Of a stretch of DNA of 64,000 bases, positions 44,501 to 55,294 are shown in pieces. The DNA lies in the NCBI GenBank assembly GCA_002099365.1, contig MSED01000002.1, positions 1,426,001 through 1,490,000 of the forward strand, read 5' to 3'. Below the pieces are notes generated by a model that saw only the letters and a program-made list of their open reading frames with translations, had not been told where the DNA came from and did no database searches. The number at the start of each line of letters is the position of its first letter. The stretch's first letter is position 1. Position numbers and translations under genes: made by a program. The stretch is from Phialophora verrucosa. Taxonomy: Eukaryota > Ascomycota > Eurotiomycetes > Chaetothyriales > Herpotrichiellaceae.

Positions 44501-46847
44501 TCAAGCAAACGGTATTGATTGGCCCAGGCGCGAATGGACCGCTAGCCAGTCATTCATCCTCATAGGTTCTTTGCGACTTGAGTAGACGTGATCAAGATTG
44601 GCAGAGCTCGACGACTGGTTGGCTCCGCTTGACTGACCCTCTGCTTGGTCGTCGATGAGAAGGCTGTCCGGGCCCCCTTCAGGAGCCCACGATTGCTCAC
44701 AATTGGTTGAGAGAGTGGATGACTGGACCGCTTCATTGCCGTCTGCACCCCGGTCGAGGTCTTTGTAGTGTCGAAGCACCATAAGATCGCCAACGCTAAT
44801 GCGTTGAGTGAGGAAGGAAGCTAGAGGATCGTGAGCCTCGGACATCTGTGTTCGCAACTGGTCATCCTTGATAGAGGCCGCAAGCTCGAAGAATTCGCAG
44901 TAGAAAATAGCGTGCCAGTAGATGTCCCTAAGCTGACGCAGAAATATCATGCAGAGATCAAATCGATTCTTGTGGACCTGGAGTCCGCCCTTTGCCCTCG
45001 AAGATCGAATGCCTAGAACATGTACAATAAGAGGTGCCAATGTAAATGTCACAGCAATCGTAGGGCAGAATTTGACCAGGTCGAGATTGACGAGATTGGT
45101 GAACAGTTGCGTGCTATCCAATGCTGCGAATTCTACCTTTTCCTGGCACGTCGTGGCCCAATCGCCCACACCATTCCATAGTGTAAGGGACTGGTACAAG
45201 GCGATGCGCATGGTATTGTAGCATGCATGCAGGATGGCGCGGTACATCGTAGCGATGGCGGCATCCCCGGACATAGTTGGCATGTGATCTTGCCGTTTCG
45301 CTTGTGGCGGTAAAGACAGCATCCAATGATCGAGTGCATTCTCGCAGACTTTGAGTTGGTCCGGAGGAGCCAGGTCATTCGCGGAGCCTGAATAGCGCAG
45401 AGTGATGACGCCTTCGACGATCTGACAGAGCTTCACGAACTCGATGAATATGGTCTTGATCTCAAGGTCCTGTTCGGAGTCCCCCTCCTCCAACAGCTCG
45501 TGGGGTACAAGCATGGAAGTATTGCAGTCAAGGCTGTTGATCATTAAAGGACGGCCGGTGCCTAAGCCATTGCAGCGATCTCGCACAACGCAGGCCCACC
45601 ATATCCGCGCCCATAGAGCGCGATGTGGCACATTCCCAGGATCTCTATGGAGCCCGCTGACTTGGGCTAGGCTGATAGCTTGATGTATCCCTATGACGGC
45701 GTCAGCGCCTGCATCGGTTTGCGACGAGGATCCTAGTCGCAGAGAACGTCGAGGCACATTTTCAAGGCACGAATTCGGGGCGAATAATATAAATATTGAG
45801 CCATAGGGACAACTTACAATGCCACGTATGTTTGCGCTCGGTGATTGAGGGGTAGTATTGACTGATCAGGAGTAACGCCTGGATTGTCGCGATGGGATCT
45901 TGCTCATAGTCCATATCATAGAGACGTCTTGCCTTGAGGTAATACGCATGACGGGCCTGCTTGCGAGATTTGAATCCTGCCGCGGCAACGACCTGCGAAG
46001 GGGCGACGCCAACGGCTATAAACAGGACAGCTTGGAGTAGTAACAGACTGGAGCTGACCTGGTCGTGGCCTGACCCAGGAGTGGACGGATTGAGGTTATG
46101 GTGCGTGCTGGGCTCGGCGCCCACGGCATGCTCAAGGATGGTGATGGAGCGGAGGAAATGCGACTTCTCCACGACGGGAAAGAAGGGATGAAAGATGCGG
46201 AAATATGCATCAATAAGGGCTGCCATGACATGAGAGGGAGGGAGATCCAGACAGCCGGTATCCTTGAGGTAACGCAGCTCGTCATGGCCGCATCCCGAGT
46301 TTGGCGTAAAGGTCTCGGAGCTGCGAGGATTTTCTGAGGCTAACTGGAGGACAACATCTTCTAGGGGCACTGCATCAGAACGCTGCCCTTGAGATAAACG
46401 CATCAAGAAGGCATAGTGTGGAACAGAATGCAGCATCCGATGACGGGAGAACGAGGATGTGCGTCGAGCTGAGCAGCGCTCGTTGTCTTCTGGGGTCGCG
46501 GGCAGACTGATGAGAGCGGCATTGCCTGACGCTGCGCCGGTTTGCTGATTCTCCAAGGAGGTGCCTGGCTCAAGAGACGCCGGGCTTGTGAAGTCCACGT
46601 TAGCTTGCTCCGGCGCCTGGATGGCGGACTTCTGTCTTTTTCTTCTCTCCACGGCCTGACATTCGAATCCATCTTCTTTACAGTTCGAACATGGCGATCC
46701 CACCGCGGCAAAGTCACATCTGGGGTAGAATCAGCAGGCTGCACTGCAACGAGTGTTGGGTGGATTCAACAACCTCACTTTCCGTTTTCGACAAGAGAGG
46801 CACGCCTTCGTCGCACGCCGCCTTTTGTAGAGGGCCACTGCAGGCAT
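44501..46847 (-). CDS. Zn2Cys6 transcription factor with fungal-specific regulatory domain
   Basis: Exons 46774-46847, 45818-46719 and 44501-45690 give 721 aa. The first splice (donor GTTGTT, acceptor CAG) restores the cluster CLSCRKRKVRCDFAAVGSPC followed by SNCKEDGFEC, with Cys at 16, 19, 26, 35, 38 and 45 (spacing 2-6-8-2-6). Basic residues follow (ERRKRQK). The Fungal_trans middle region shows DELRYLKDTGCLDLPPSHVM, DAYFRIFHPFFPVVEKSHF, HTWHWIHQAISLAQVSGLHR (across the second intron) and RALWARIWWACVVRDR, the usual landmarks. The ACLSCRKRKVRCD type resembles cutinase/fatty-acid regulator-like factors, but the targets are unknown. It lies 1.3 kb from the sugar-acid dehydratase on the same strand, so a role in its control is a reasonable guess only. 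Confidence 0.9.
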
Positions 46848-48167
46848 GCCTGGCCGGTCTGATCACTCGTTGCCAGTCACGAGAGACAGCTTCCGGAGAG
46901 CGAACTCGGCTTCGGTTGAGATCTGGAACTCGGAGAACCAGTGCAACGTGACGTCGCCTGACCTTCCCTCGCACATCACGCGCATCCAACCAACGGTGGA
47001 CGCTTTGACTTCGGATCATGCTCAAGCTGCATTTGATCTACTCTTACGAGTACTTATCGAGGGCCTTCATTACAATCCATGCTTGCCACGATCGACGATA
47101 CTCCAAGCGGGAGTTGTTACCCTTGGCACTAGAACCTACAGTGTACGTTACAGTTCAATCCAGGCTGCAGGGAAGTTTCCCCGCCAACTTTAGCAACCGT
47201 TGGCCCCGCTTTTGAAGGCATTCTTCTCTCTCCGGCGAGACTGCTTACCTTGCCTTTCCTCTATACGTGACACCGGTCCATTATCTCCTTCGATACCCCT
47301 AACAACTGGTATTGTTTATGCGTAGGATTCCGCAAACTAAGGACGAGGTGAGTTCATCCGGCTTGAGACCTCGTATATAGGCGGGGGCAGCCAGGCGTGG
47401 CGGTCGGGTAACCTACAGCAACCCGCATCTTGAACCTCGTCTTCGCACATTTTCCAATGTTGCGAAAACTGCTGAGCTAGGCTCAGGTACATTTCCTCGT
47501 TTGGAAGGTATATTGCAAAGAGATAATTCACCACAGGTGACCTGGGTGTTGTTTTCATGCGAACATCAGTTCCCGCTCCCAAAACATGTCCACAACTTCC
47601 TTCAGTTACAGGGTCATCACCTCCTCCACCAATCTAGGACCAATGACGACTCCGTTTGTGTTCCCTTCCGACTGCCAGTCTGTGATGTTCCATTTTCAAA
47701 CCACTGTTCTAGGACAGACATGGACAGGTTTGATGACGCAAGGCTGTGCCATGAGCAGTTGCTGCCCTTCCTCGAACATCTATACGGCCGACTTTGGTAG
47801 GTATAGCAGTTATTATAGCCCTGCCGTGTGCCCGAGACAATACAAAACTTGTTCTGGACCGCTAGAAGTTCAAAGCACGCTTCCGAGCAATGAGCACATT
47901 GCCTTTTGCTGCCCAGAGCAAGTGGATTGAACAACCAAGCAATTCTTGTACGCATTTATCCCGGATAGATCAAAGAACAAGCCATGCATAGCTGGACCAT
48001 GAGAGATCGCTAACTACATGACGAGCCAGACTATATACCTGCCCGCTTTGGCCGGAATTTTCCAGTTGCGAGGCTCTTAGATACTCGATTCTATCTGCTT
48101 CAAGTGCAGAGAGGTGATATCGTATCGCTAGATCTGTTTACGGGTACATCCCAATGACGTTGCAGCT
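46848..48167. other. Intergenic between the Zn2Cys6 gene and the dehydratase
   Basis: 1.3 kb containing the promoter of the Zn2Cys6 gene and the 3' side of the dehydratase. Short frames near 47330-47950 have no family motif. A TACGAGTAC word is at 47045-47053. Confidence 0.45.
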
Positions 48168-49722
48168 CTAGCTAAGACGACCGTTGATGATTGCCAGGCC
48201 CACTTCAGAGCGCCAAAAGGTGCCCTCGGGATAACTGTATTCTGTGATGGCGCTCCCTTTGAACTCGACACTGTAACCCGACTCCTTGGGCGTCACGAAG
48301 AAGCCATCCCGCGTTTGCAGCGGTGTCGTCAAAACGTGGTTAAAGGTGGTGATGTTCTCGAGCATGCTTGGCTTTCCGGCCACACAGAGGTAGTCGACCA
48401 AAGACAGATGTTGAGTGTATTCGTTCAGACCAATACCGCCGCTATGGGGGACGACAGGCACTCCGAACCTGTACCGGCGTCAGCTGTCATGCTTTGCTGC
48501 TCTCTGGGTGGAGCCACTTACTTAGCCGCCATCAAGAGGACGGCCAGAACCTCATTGACGCCTCCAAGACGACATGCATCAATTTGACACACGTCTATGG
48601 CCTGCGCCTGCATCAGTTGCTTAAAGATCACGCGGTTCTGGCACATTTCTCCAGTTGCAACCCCGATGCCGTACGGTTTGAGCGCTTTTCGGACGGCAGC
48701 ATGTCCGAGGATGTCATCGGGCGATGTCGGTTCCTCGATGAACCTTCGGGATAGCCATTGTCAACGGAGACAGATGCGTTAGACAGGGAATGGAGGAAGT
48801 GGACTTACACTGGTTTGAACTCCGCGAGCTGGGTCATCCACTCAATGGCCTCTGAGACGCCCCAGACCTGGTTCGCGTCCACCATCAATGTCTTATCCTC
48901 GCCCATCATTTCTCTGGCGATTCGACACCTCCGCTTGTCGTCCTCTAGATCTCTCCCGACCTTCAATTTGAACTTGTCATGGCCGGCCGCAAGAAGGTCC
49001 TGCATCAGCTTCCGCATCTTCTCGTCCGAATAGCCTAGCCACCCGGCCTCTGTCGAGTACGCAGGGACTGCACGGTTGGCTACCGCATTCCTTAGCCTTT
49101 GGGGCTTCGAGGCCTGCTGCGACCTCAACAACTCGATGGCTTCCTCCTCTGTGATGGCGTCCTCGATGTACCGGAAATCAATGCACCTGACGAACTCCTC
49201 CGGCGTCATATCCGAGATGAGCTTCCACACCGGCTTCCTCTCCGCCCTGCCCCAGAGATCCCACAGAGCGTTGACACAAGCCGAAAGCCCCAGATGCACT
49301 ACCCCCTTCTCGGGTCCTACCCATCGAAACTGAGAATCTGCCACAAGGAATCGCCACGTCTTGCCCATGTCCGCGGTCAATTCGGCCAACGTCTTCCCGA
49401 CTAGCCGTTCCGCTATGGTCGCGGCGGCCTGGCACACCAGGTCGTTTCCTCGGCCAATAGTGAATGAGAAGCCATGGCCCGTCAGATCGGAGCTCGTTTT
49501 CAGAACAATGTACGCGGCACTGTAATCAGGGGCGGCATTCATGGCATCCGAACCAGCAGAGCTCAGGCTCGTCGGGAACCGCAAGTCTGATCCGCAATTT
49601 AGAATCGTCTCATCCCCAAGGATCGGAACACGAGCATTGAACTCACCAAAGATCTCGAACCCCTGGATAACGATTCCACGGGCATCGGCCTGGGGATGCT
49701 GAGACCCATTCTGTATTCCCAT
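48168..49722 (-). CDS. Enolase-superfamily sugar-acid dehydratase (L-galactonate/L-fuconate type)
   Basis: Exons 49647-49722, 48809-49586, 48522-48743 and 48168-48468 give 458 aa. The first intron is needed to give GFEIFDLRFPTSLSSAGSDA, the standard N-terminus. Landmarks are FTIGRGNDLVC, TPEEFVRCIDFRY, the base Lys in KFKLKVG, metal ligands in MVDANQVW, FIEEPTSPDD and ATGEMCQN, and the Asp/His pair in CQIDACRLGG and VPHSGGIGL. This closely matches fungal LGD1 (L-galactonate dehydratase of D-galacturonate breakdown) and bacterial or animal L-fuconate dehydratases. It would remove water from a six-carbon aldonate to give a 2-keto-3-deoxy acid. The residue before FIEEP is Val, where LGD1 as I recall it has Trp. 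The substrate is undecided between L-galactonate, L-fuconate and relatives. The first ATG used is 49722. Confidence 0.88.
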
Positions 49723-50839
49723 GATCCACGCTCCTGGTTTGAATCGAGACAGTTCGATCGAGGCCTCAAAGGAGCCACTGTGGCCGTGCTGCGAAGGCGT
49801 ATGCTCCGAATTATCCTCCAATAGTTTGCAAAAAGGAAAGAGAAGCCAAGTCTGAGACTCTAGAGTATTGGGTCGCTCTTACAAGAGAAAGGAATGGAAG
49901 CCAAGTCCGAGACTCTAGAGCATCGATCCCACTTGCAACAATCTAAGCGATGGGATACATAACCAGGCTCCTCTCTTCCGGATGGCCCCGTCTCTTTATG
50001 TCCACCCGGGATCAGCATATTCAGCCATCCCTGGTCTCCCATTCTCGGGGAAACAGATTTTCGGTAGGGAGTACGGAGTATCTTTGATGTATTAATGGCA
50101 CGAATGGCTAACATTGGCTCTCCAAATCGAAACCCTCGTACCGACGAAGGACCGAGATGCCGAAACTCCGCACATGATTGGCTTGAGCAATCAGACAGAC
50201 AATCGTTAGTTGGTCTACTGAATGGCCGGGAGGGTGTTGAAATTTCACGGCAGGTTTGTTGCCGCACTAGATGACTTTGGGGCCCTACAAGGGGGTGTGG
50301 GTGAAGGTACGGGTGTTAGGTTAGGCTAGATATGCGAGGATAGATTGACAGTAGGATACTCCGTACTGAGTAAAGAGTTGGGACCGGACAGGATCAATCC
50401 GCGCAATGAAAAATACTCGGCGGGTAATTACTGTACAGAGCGGCCGCTGCTTTCGGACGCCTGTTCACCAAAGGACAGAGGATGAAGTATACAATAATTA
50501 ATAAAGAATAAGCATACATTTGGATTACCCCTGCCAGCACAGTGAGTGAAGTACAGTCCTCGGTCGCCAAAGACACAAATCGCGCATATTAACTTGAGTG
50601 AAAGATCCGTATCCTACAATAACATACGCTGTCATTCCATTTCGCGCTGGGTCACCTGGCTTTCATTTTCCCGGTCAATTCTCTGTAGATCAATCTGTCA
50701 TGTCATATCGTGTCATATCGTGCGTAAAAGTCTGTCCCAGAATCCTGGGCTCACTGATCCAATGTCACATCCAAGCTCTGTTCATGTCGTATGTCATCGC
50801 ACGCGAAGGCCAAAGTAGCCGCAAACACCCACCAACAAC
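49723..50839. other. Upstream region of the dehydratase
   Basis: 1.1 kb without a supported gene. It contains a tandem duplication at about 49838-49924 (listed separately) and TACGGAGTA / TACTCCGTA words near 50072 and 50357. Confidence 0.45.
49838..49924. repeat. Direct repeat in the dehydratase upstream region
   Basis: The segment GAAGCCAAGTCYGAGACTCT followed by AGAGYAT occurs at about 49842-49868 and again at about 49897-49923, a period near 55 bases. It lies 120-200 bases upstream of the proposed start, so it may duplicate promoter elements. Each copy contains the palindromic core CTCTAGAG. Confidence 0.65.
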
Positions 50840-52756
50840 TCAGGGTTGTGCATCCGTGGCCTCCATTGTTGTAGGCGACTGCGTCACCGTCGTCAGAGGT
50901 TCAGTGTGAGAGGACTCCGTCGTACTGGAATGCGTGTTGACGCGAGGAAGGGATGCGAGGGGTGCAGATGTTGTGGCATTGTTGTTATTGTTGTTCTCAG
51001 CGACGGGTTGTGCGGTGGTTGTGTCGCTGCTCGCAGGAAACGCAGAACTAATAGTCGCTGTAACTGAGCCGGTCTGGCGAGGCTGGGGCGGAGGCTGAGG
51101 CTGAGCCGCGCTTGTCTGTCCATCAGGCATGCCTAGAATCGCCTCCGTTGCGGTTCTATTCGGTCTGTTGTAACGCTTGACGTAGTCGTCTCCCGAGCTT
51201 TGGGGGCCTCTCGCTGGGGGATCGACATACTGTGGACCCATGGTGTCGCGGCCCTCCTTGAGTGCGTGTTTCTTCTTCTTATACGTCTCCCACCATGACT
51301 TGTTGCCGCCGCGGATATGGGGGAAGAGGTCCCACTTGTCCATGCTCTCTTCCTCGTCCCGCGTAAGCGCCAACCAGGCGTAGAGATCTTGTCTCTTCTT
51401 GGATCGGCCCTGGTCTGCTGGCGGTCCACCGCTGACCCATTTCCTTGCGTCGCCGGTTCCCTCCTCATGAAGCTCATACGCCTCTGGCCACTCGTACACC
51501 TTTGCTTTTAGGCGGGAGCCGATCCAGCATTCTCGAACCTTGCGGAACTTCTTCGCATTCGCCTTTTCTGCAGCGCTCTGGTTTGCGCCGGGCCTACCAG
51601 CTTCACCGTGGTGGTGCAGGATGGCGTTCTTCCAGCCGGTGAAGGTGTCTATCCATTCTGAGTCGTCGCACCCAGTCTTCTTAATAAGCAGCAGCGTCGG
51701 CAGAACAATGAGCAATACTGTGTATATTTGGGTGGCCAAGGCTGCCATGCCAATAGCGACGATGTGTACGGCGAAGGCAAGCCATCCGATCATTCTCAAG
51801 ACGAAATAGGTCTTGGGGTTCAATATGAGCGGACCCTCGATGAAGAGAGACGGAGGTATGACCAGCTCGTTCGGCATCTCAAAAGTGACGGCTTTCGAGT
51901 CAGACTGTATGATAAGGACTTTGATCGGCTTGCCTTCCCAGACCTCTTTATATTTGCCCTTTGGGTCCGGTTTCTTGTGCGCTTCCACCGCCTGGACCTG
52001 CTTAGCTGCTTGCTTGTGCCCGTTCGTAGGGCTGGACGAGTCACTATGACTGGATTGATTCTCGTCGACGGGTGTCGGTGGATCTGGTTTTCTGAGTCTC
52101 AGTCCGCCATTCCTTCGGCCTATATTTTTGTGCTTCCAGTCCTTATATTCGTACCGATGGGCCTCATAGGAATCCCCTGTAGGGGGGCCGAAATTCGTGA
52201 CCGCCTTATCGATCATGGCATCCACGGCGAGGCGCTGTTGGCCAATGACATAAACGCGAACAATGACGGAGACGATCATCGCGAGGGCGTTGGCGAAGCC
52301 ATACCAGTCCGCCGACAAAATCGTCCCCGCAACGAGGAAGCCATTCAAAGCTAAGCCAATGAGGACTGAGACGGTTATGTCGTTCTTTCGCGACCTCGGT
52401 GGTGTGACTGTCCAGACGACATAGTTGCGAGTGGTCTCGAAGTTCTGCGAGAGCATCCATCGCGTTAGCCAGGCAGCAAGGTCTGTTGTGTGGATGCCTT
52501 GCGAGATGTTGTAGAGGTTCCAGCCCGCCGATTTCTCGGTAAAGCGATCTCCAGCAATGACATATGCGCCCAGCAAGGGCAGATACTCGAGGTAGGCGCT
52601 GGCAACTAGTCGTCCAACAGCCGCATTGATCTCTTCAGCTCCCAGTAAGGTAACTAGACCAAGAGCGTCAATGTTGAAAGGCGACCAATGGCGGAGAACA
52701 TGCCAGGGTGCCCACAGAGGGCCTTCAGGAGCGGCTGTGTTGGCCGAAGATGCCAT
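50840..52756 (-). CDS. Four-TM fungal membrane protein of unknown function
   Basis: A single-exon 638-aa protein. Two hydrophobic pairs are visible: about 127-147 and 152-172 (ITVSVLIGLALNGFLVAGTI; FANALAMIVSVIVRVYVI), then about 317-341 and 343-358 (YFVLRMIGWLAFAVHIVAIG; TQIYTVLLIVLPTLLLI). Between them is a charged loop (KDWKHKNIGRRNGGLRLRKP). After the fourth helix come a Trp-rich cytosolic-type region (EWIDTFTGWKNAILHHHGEA; WDLFPHIRGGNKSWWETYKK) and a Ser/Thr/Asn-rich disordered tail (NNNNNNATTSAPL). I do not recognise a named family. Proteins of this general design are common as conserved fungal hypotheticals. No motif for transport or catalysis is evident. Confidence 0.8.
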   Translation of the reverse strand: MASSANTAAPEGPLWAPWHVLRHWSPFNIDALGLVTLLGAEEINAAVGRLVASAYLEYLPLLGAYVIAGDRFTEKSAGWNLYNISQGIHTTDLAAWLTRWMLSQNFETTRNYVVWTVTPPRSRKNDITVSVLIGLALNGFLVAGTILSADWYGFANALAMIVSVIVRVYVIGQQRLAVDAMIDKAVTNFGPPTGDSYEAHRYEYKDWKHKNIGRRNGGLRLRKPDPPTPVDENQSSHSDSSSPTNGHKQAAKQVQAVEAHKKPDPKGKYKEVWEGKPIKVLIIQSDSKAVTFEMPNELVIPPSLFIEGPLILNPKTYFVLRMIGWLAFAVHIVAIGMAALATQIYTVLLIVLPTLLLIKKTGCDDSEWIDTFTGWKNAILHHHGEAGRPGANQSAAEKANAKKFRKVRECWIGSRLKAKVYEWPEAYELHEEGTGDARKWVSGGPPADQGRSKKRQDLYAWLALTRDEEESMDKWDLFPHIRGGNKSWWETYKKKKHALKEGRDTMGPQYVDPPARGPQSSGDDYVKRYNRPNRTATEAILGMPDGQTSAAQPQPPPQPRQTGSVTATISSAFPASSDTTTAQPVAENNNNNNATTSAPLASLPRVNTHSSTTESSHTEPLTTVTQSPTTMEATDAQP

Positions 52757-54063
52757 ACCGATAACTTGATAAGGTTCTGACGAGCGACCGGAGGATCTGC
52801 TTAGGAGCGGACCGTCGCTTCGATGTTAGCCAGAGAGCCGCGGCCGTGTCTCATAGTAGAGGCGTCGGCAATCCACCCCAACGCTGTTCAAACGTGGGAA
52901 AGACACGGTACGGGTGGATGCAGAGGATGATGAGGAAGAAGGAGAAGAAGAAGGGCTGCTGCCTTTTCCACACGACCAGTCCCTTCATGTTAGGCGAGGC
53001 GAGTTTTGGGTGTCTGGGCGATTTCAGCCCCAGCCCCGAAGGGCGGCTGGATGACTCGCCTAACTAGACGCCGGAATCAAAATCTTAACCCATAATAGGC
53101 ATCGCTTGTATCAGCCTCATGCTGGAACACGAGAAAGTGTTGGCGGCGATAAGTTCAAGACCTTCGCATTGAGTAAGAATGCTTCGACTCTCGCTGAACG
53201 GCGACCCAAAATCTGAGGGAAAAGAGCGGACTCGAGAGGGAATTGGGACACACTCCACGCACGAACTCGATAGAAATAATATCCTTGGATGTGACAGACA
53301 GGCCTCGACAGATCCGAGCAGGCTGGGTTCGAAAAGACCAGCTGGGAGCGACCCACAGCTCGTACTGGCAGTCAACGCAACGCTGCAGATCGTTTTAATA
53401 CCACCAAGCCTAAGAAGCCTCTTCGTCATTGTCGCTAGGGTTTCGATGCCGAGCCCATTTGACATCTCAGGCTCTGTCTCCAAGCCTCACTGATCCAAGC
53501 TGCGCCACACGCGCCCCTCCAAATGTGCAGGTCTCGCCGAACGATACTGAGCGTCACTACCAAGACCACGTAGCTCGCGAGAGTACGTGGAATCACAGAC
53601 CATCAAGGTACAAAAGCGAAGAGGAAATACTGGACTTGAATCACAGGGATGAGTCTTAGATTGAATTCTTGACTTATTGAGCCTTCCTATCTGCGAAATT
53701 CAAGGTCCCCATAAGCTCATATGCTCAAGTTTAAGCACAAGCTCCTCAAGCTGCCACAAGCAAGGCTGGGCAACGGTTAAGTACACCCTTCATCTCCCGC
53801 ACAGGGCTTTCCCTCTACCAGAGAAGGAACGAGTGATTCCCAGGTAAAGTATCTTTCCCTCATGAGTGCCGGAGACTTTTGGCCTTGAATGCAGTGCTAT
53901 GGTGTCCTGTGCGTTGTGGAAGGGTGAATGTCTGTCGCATTTGGCGTGGCTGTCTCCTCTGAAATATGGCTTGTGAACGTCGCGCTGGGTCTGTTGCAAA
54001 GCTGGCGTAGTGATCGGTCATTTCGCTTTCTTCCACGCGTCATCGATTCGAACCACTAGCACT
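52757..54063. other. Intergenic, membrane-protein gene / RPS0
   Basis: 1.3 kb. The left end is the promoter of the membrane-protein gene and includes a purine run (GAGGAAGAAGGAGAAGAAGAAG, about 52931-52952). The right end is the RPS0 3' side. Open frames at 53085-53660 show no family pattern. Confidence 0.45.
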
Positions 54064-55020
54064 TTACCAACCGGTGGCAGCACCAGCGCCAGCGGCAGCC
54101 TCTTGGGCCCAATCACCACCAGCAGTGCCTGGATCGTTCCAAGTGGCATCAGCCTGCGGCGCACCCTCAATACCTGGCGCTGCAGCAGGCTCGCCCGTCC
54201 AGTCTGCGTTGTCGGTGAATCCACGGTCAACGGCAGCCGGGCCAGCCTCCTCGACTCCGGGAACCTTCTCCTCATCCTTTTGTTCCTCTGCCTCAGGATC
54301 GCGGTAGAAGTACAGATCCACCACGACGTCCCACTCGATCTCTCGGCTGGAGAGTGTGCCACGCAGACGCAACACCTCGCGAGCCAACAGCCACCAGATC
54401 AAACCGATGGCGTGTCTTCCTTTGTTGTTCGTGGGGATTGCGACGTCAACGAATTCGGTCGGCGAGTCGGTGTCGCAGAGCGCGATGACGGGGATATTCA
54501 CGTAGGAGGCTTCCTTGATGGCTTGGGCGTCGGTGCGCGGGTCGGTGACGATGATCAGGCGCGGCTCCTTGAACGAGCGGGTGATGTAGTTGGTGAAGTT
54601 ACCCGGAGTGAAGCGGCCGGCAATGGCGACAGCTCCAGTGTGGGCGGCAAATTTCAGCACCGCACGCTGACCGTAGGGCCGGGCAGAAATGACGCAAATG
54701 TCGGCCGGGTTGTCGATGGCGGCGATGATACGGGCTGCGAAGACGATTTTCTCCCTGAGAGGGAAGGGTGTCAGTTGAAGTTCATACGGGCGCAATATTG
54801 CCGGCAGTGCAATTCTGGAGAGCTACAGCTCCGGGGCTATTAATTACCAGGTCTTTGAGATGTTAATGACATTGATACCGTCGGGACGAGTCTTCCACAG
54901 GTATGGCTCCATGTGAACCTGCAGGTTCTTGGATCCCAAGTGACATTGAGCCGCAAGCAGCATCTCAATGTCCTGAGATGTAGGATTGAAGATGGAGGGA
55001 AGATTTGCTGGGCTCGCCAT
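54064..55020 (-). CDS. RPS0: 40S ribosomal protein S0 (uS2)
   Basis: Exons 54848-55020 and 54064-54754 give 287 aa (donor GTAATT, acceptor CAG, splitting the Trp codon of SKTWEKIVFAARI). Hallmarks are QDIEMLLAAQCHLGSKNLQV, RPDGINVINISKTW, GRFTPGNFTNYITRSFKEPR, LIIVTDPRTDAQAIKEASY, NIPVIALCDTDSP, VDVAIPTNNKG and AIGLIWWLLAREVLRLRG. The acidic Ala/Gly/Trp-rich tail ends AATGW. uS2 sits on the back of the 40S head-body junction and is required for 20S pre-rRNA processing. It is divergent from a mitochondrial ribosomal-protein gene, with 274 bp between start codons. Confidence 0.97.
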
Positions 55021-55294
55021 GTTTGCGACTGAGTTCCTGGAGCAGCCGGAAGGCGAGTTGTAGAGAGCGAATGGTGCTGAGACGTGGAAGTTGAAGCTGA
55101 TCTGATCGCGGAGGTCGAAAAGAGGAAATCTGTGTGTGGGATCTCGAAATCTTGGCGTGAAACTGCGCTATCCTCCCATTGGCCACTAGCTTTTCGGAGA
55201 TACTTTTCTGCGGCAGAGGTTCAAGTTGATGCTGGAGAAAGTTGAGACACGAAGACTGCGTTGAATTCCTATCTACAGGACATCGTCGTTGATC
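55021..55294. promoter_or_regulatory. Short bidirectional promoter, RPS0 / mitochondrial uS15
   Basis: Only 274 bp separate the start codons of a cytosolic and a mitochondrial ribosomal-protein gene on opposite strands. Shared control is inferred from the spacing. No motif was assigned with confidence. Confidence 0.6.
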
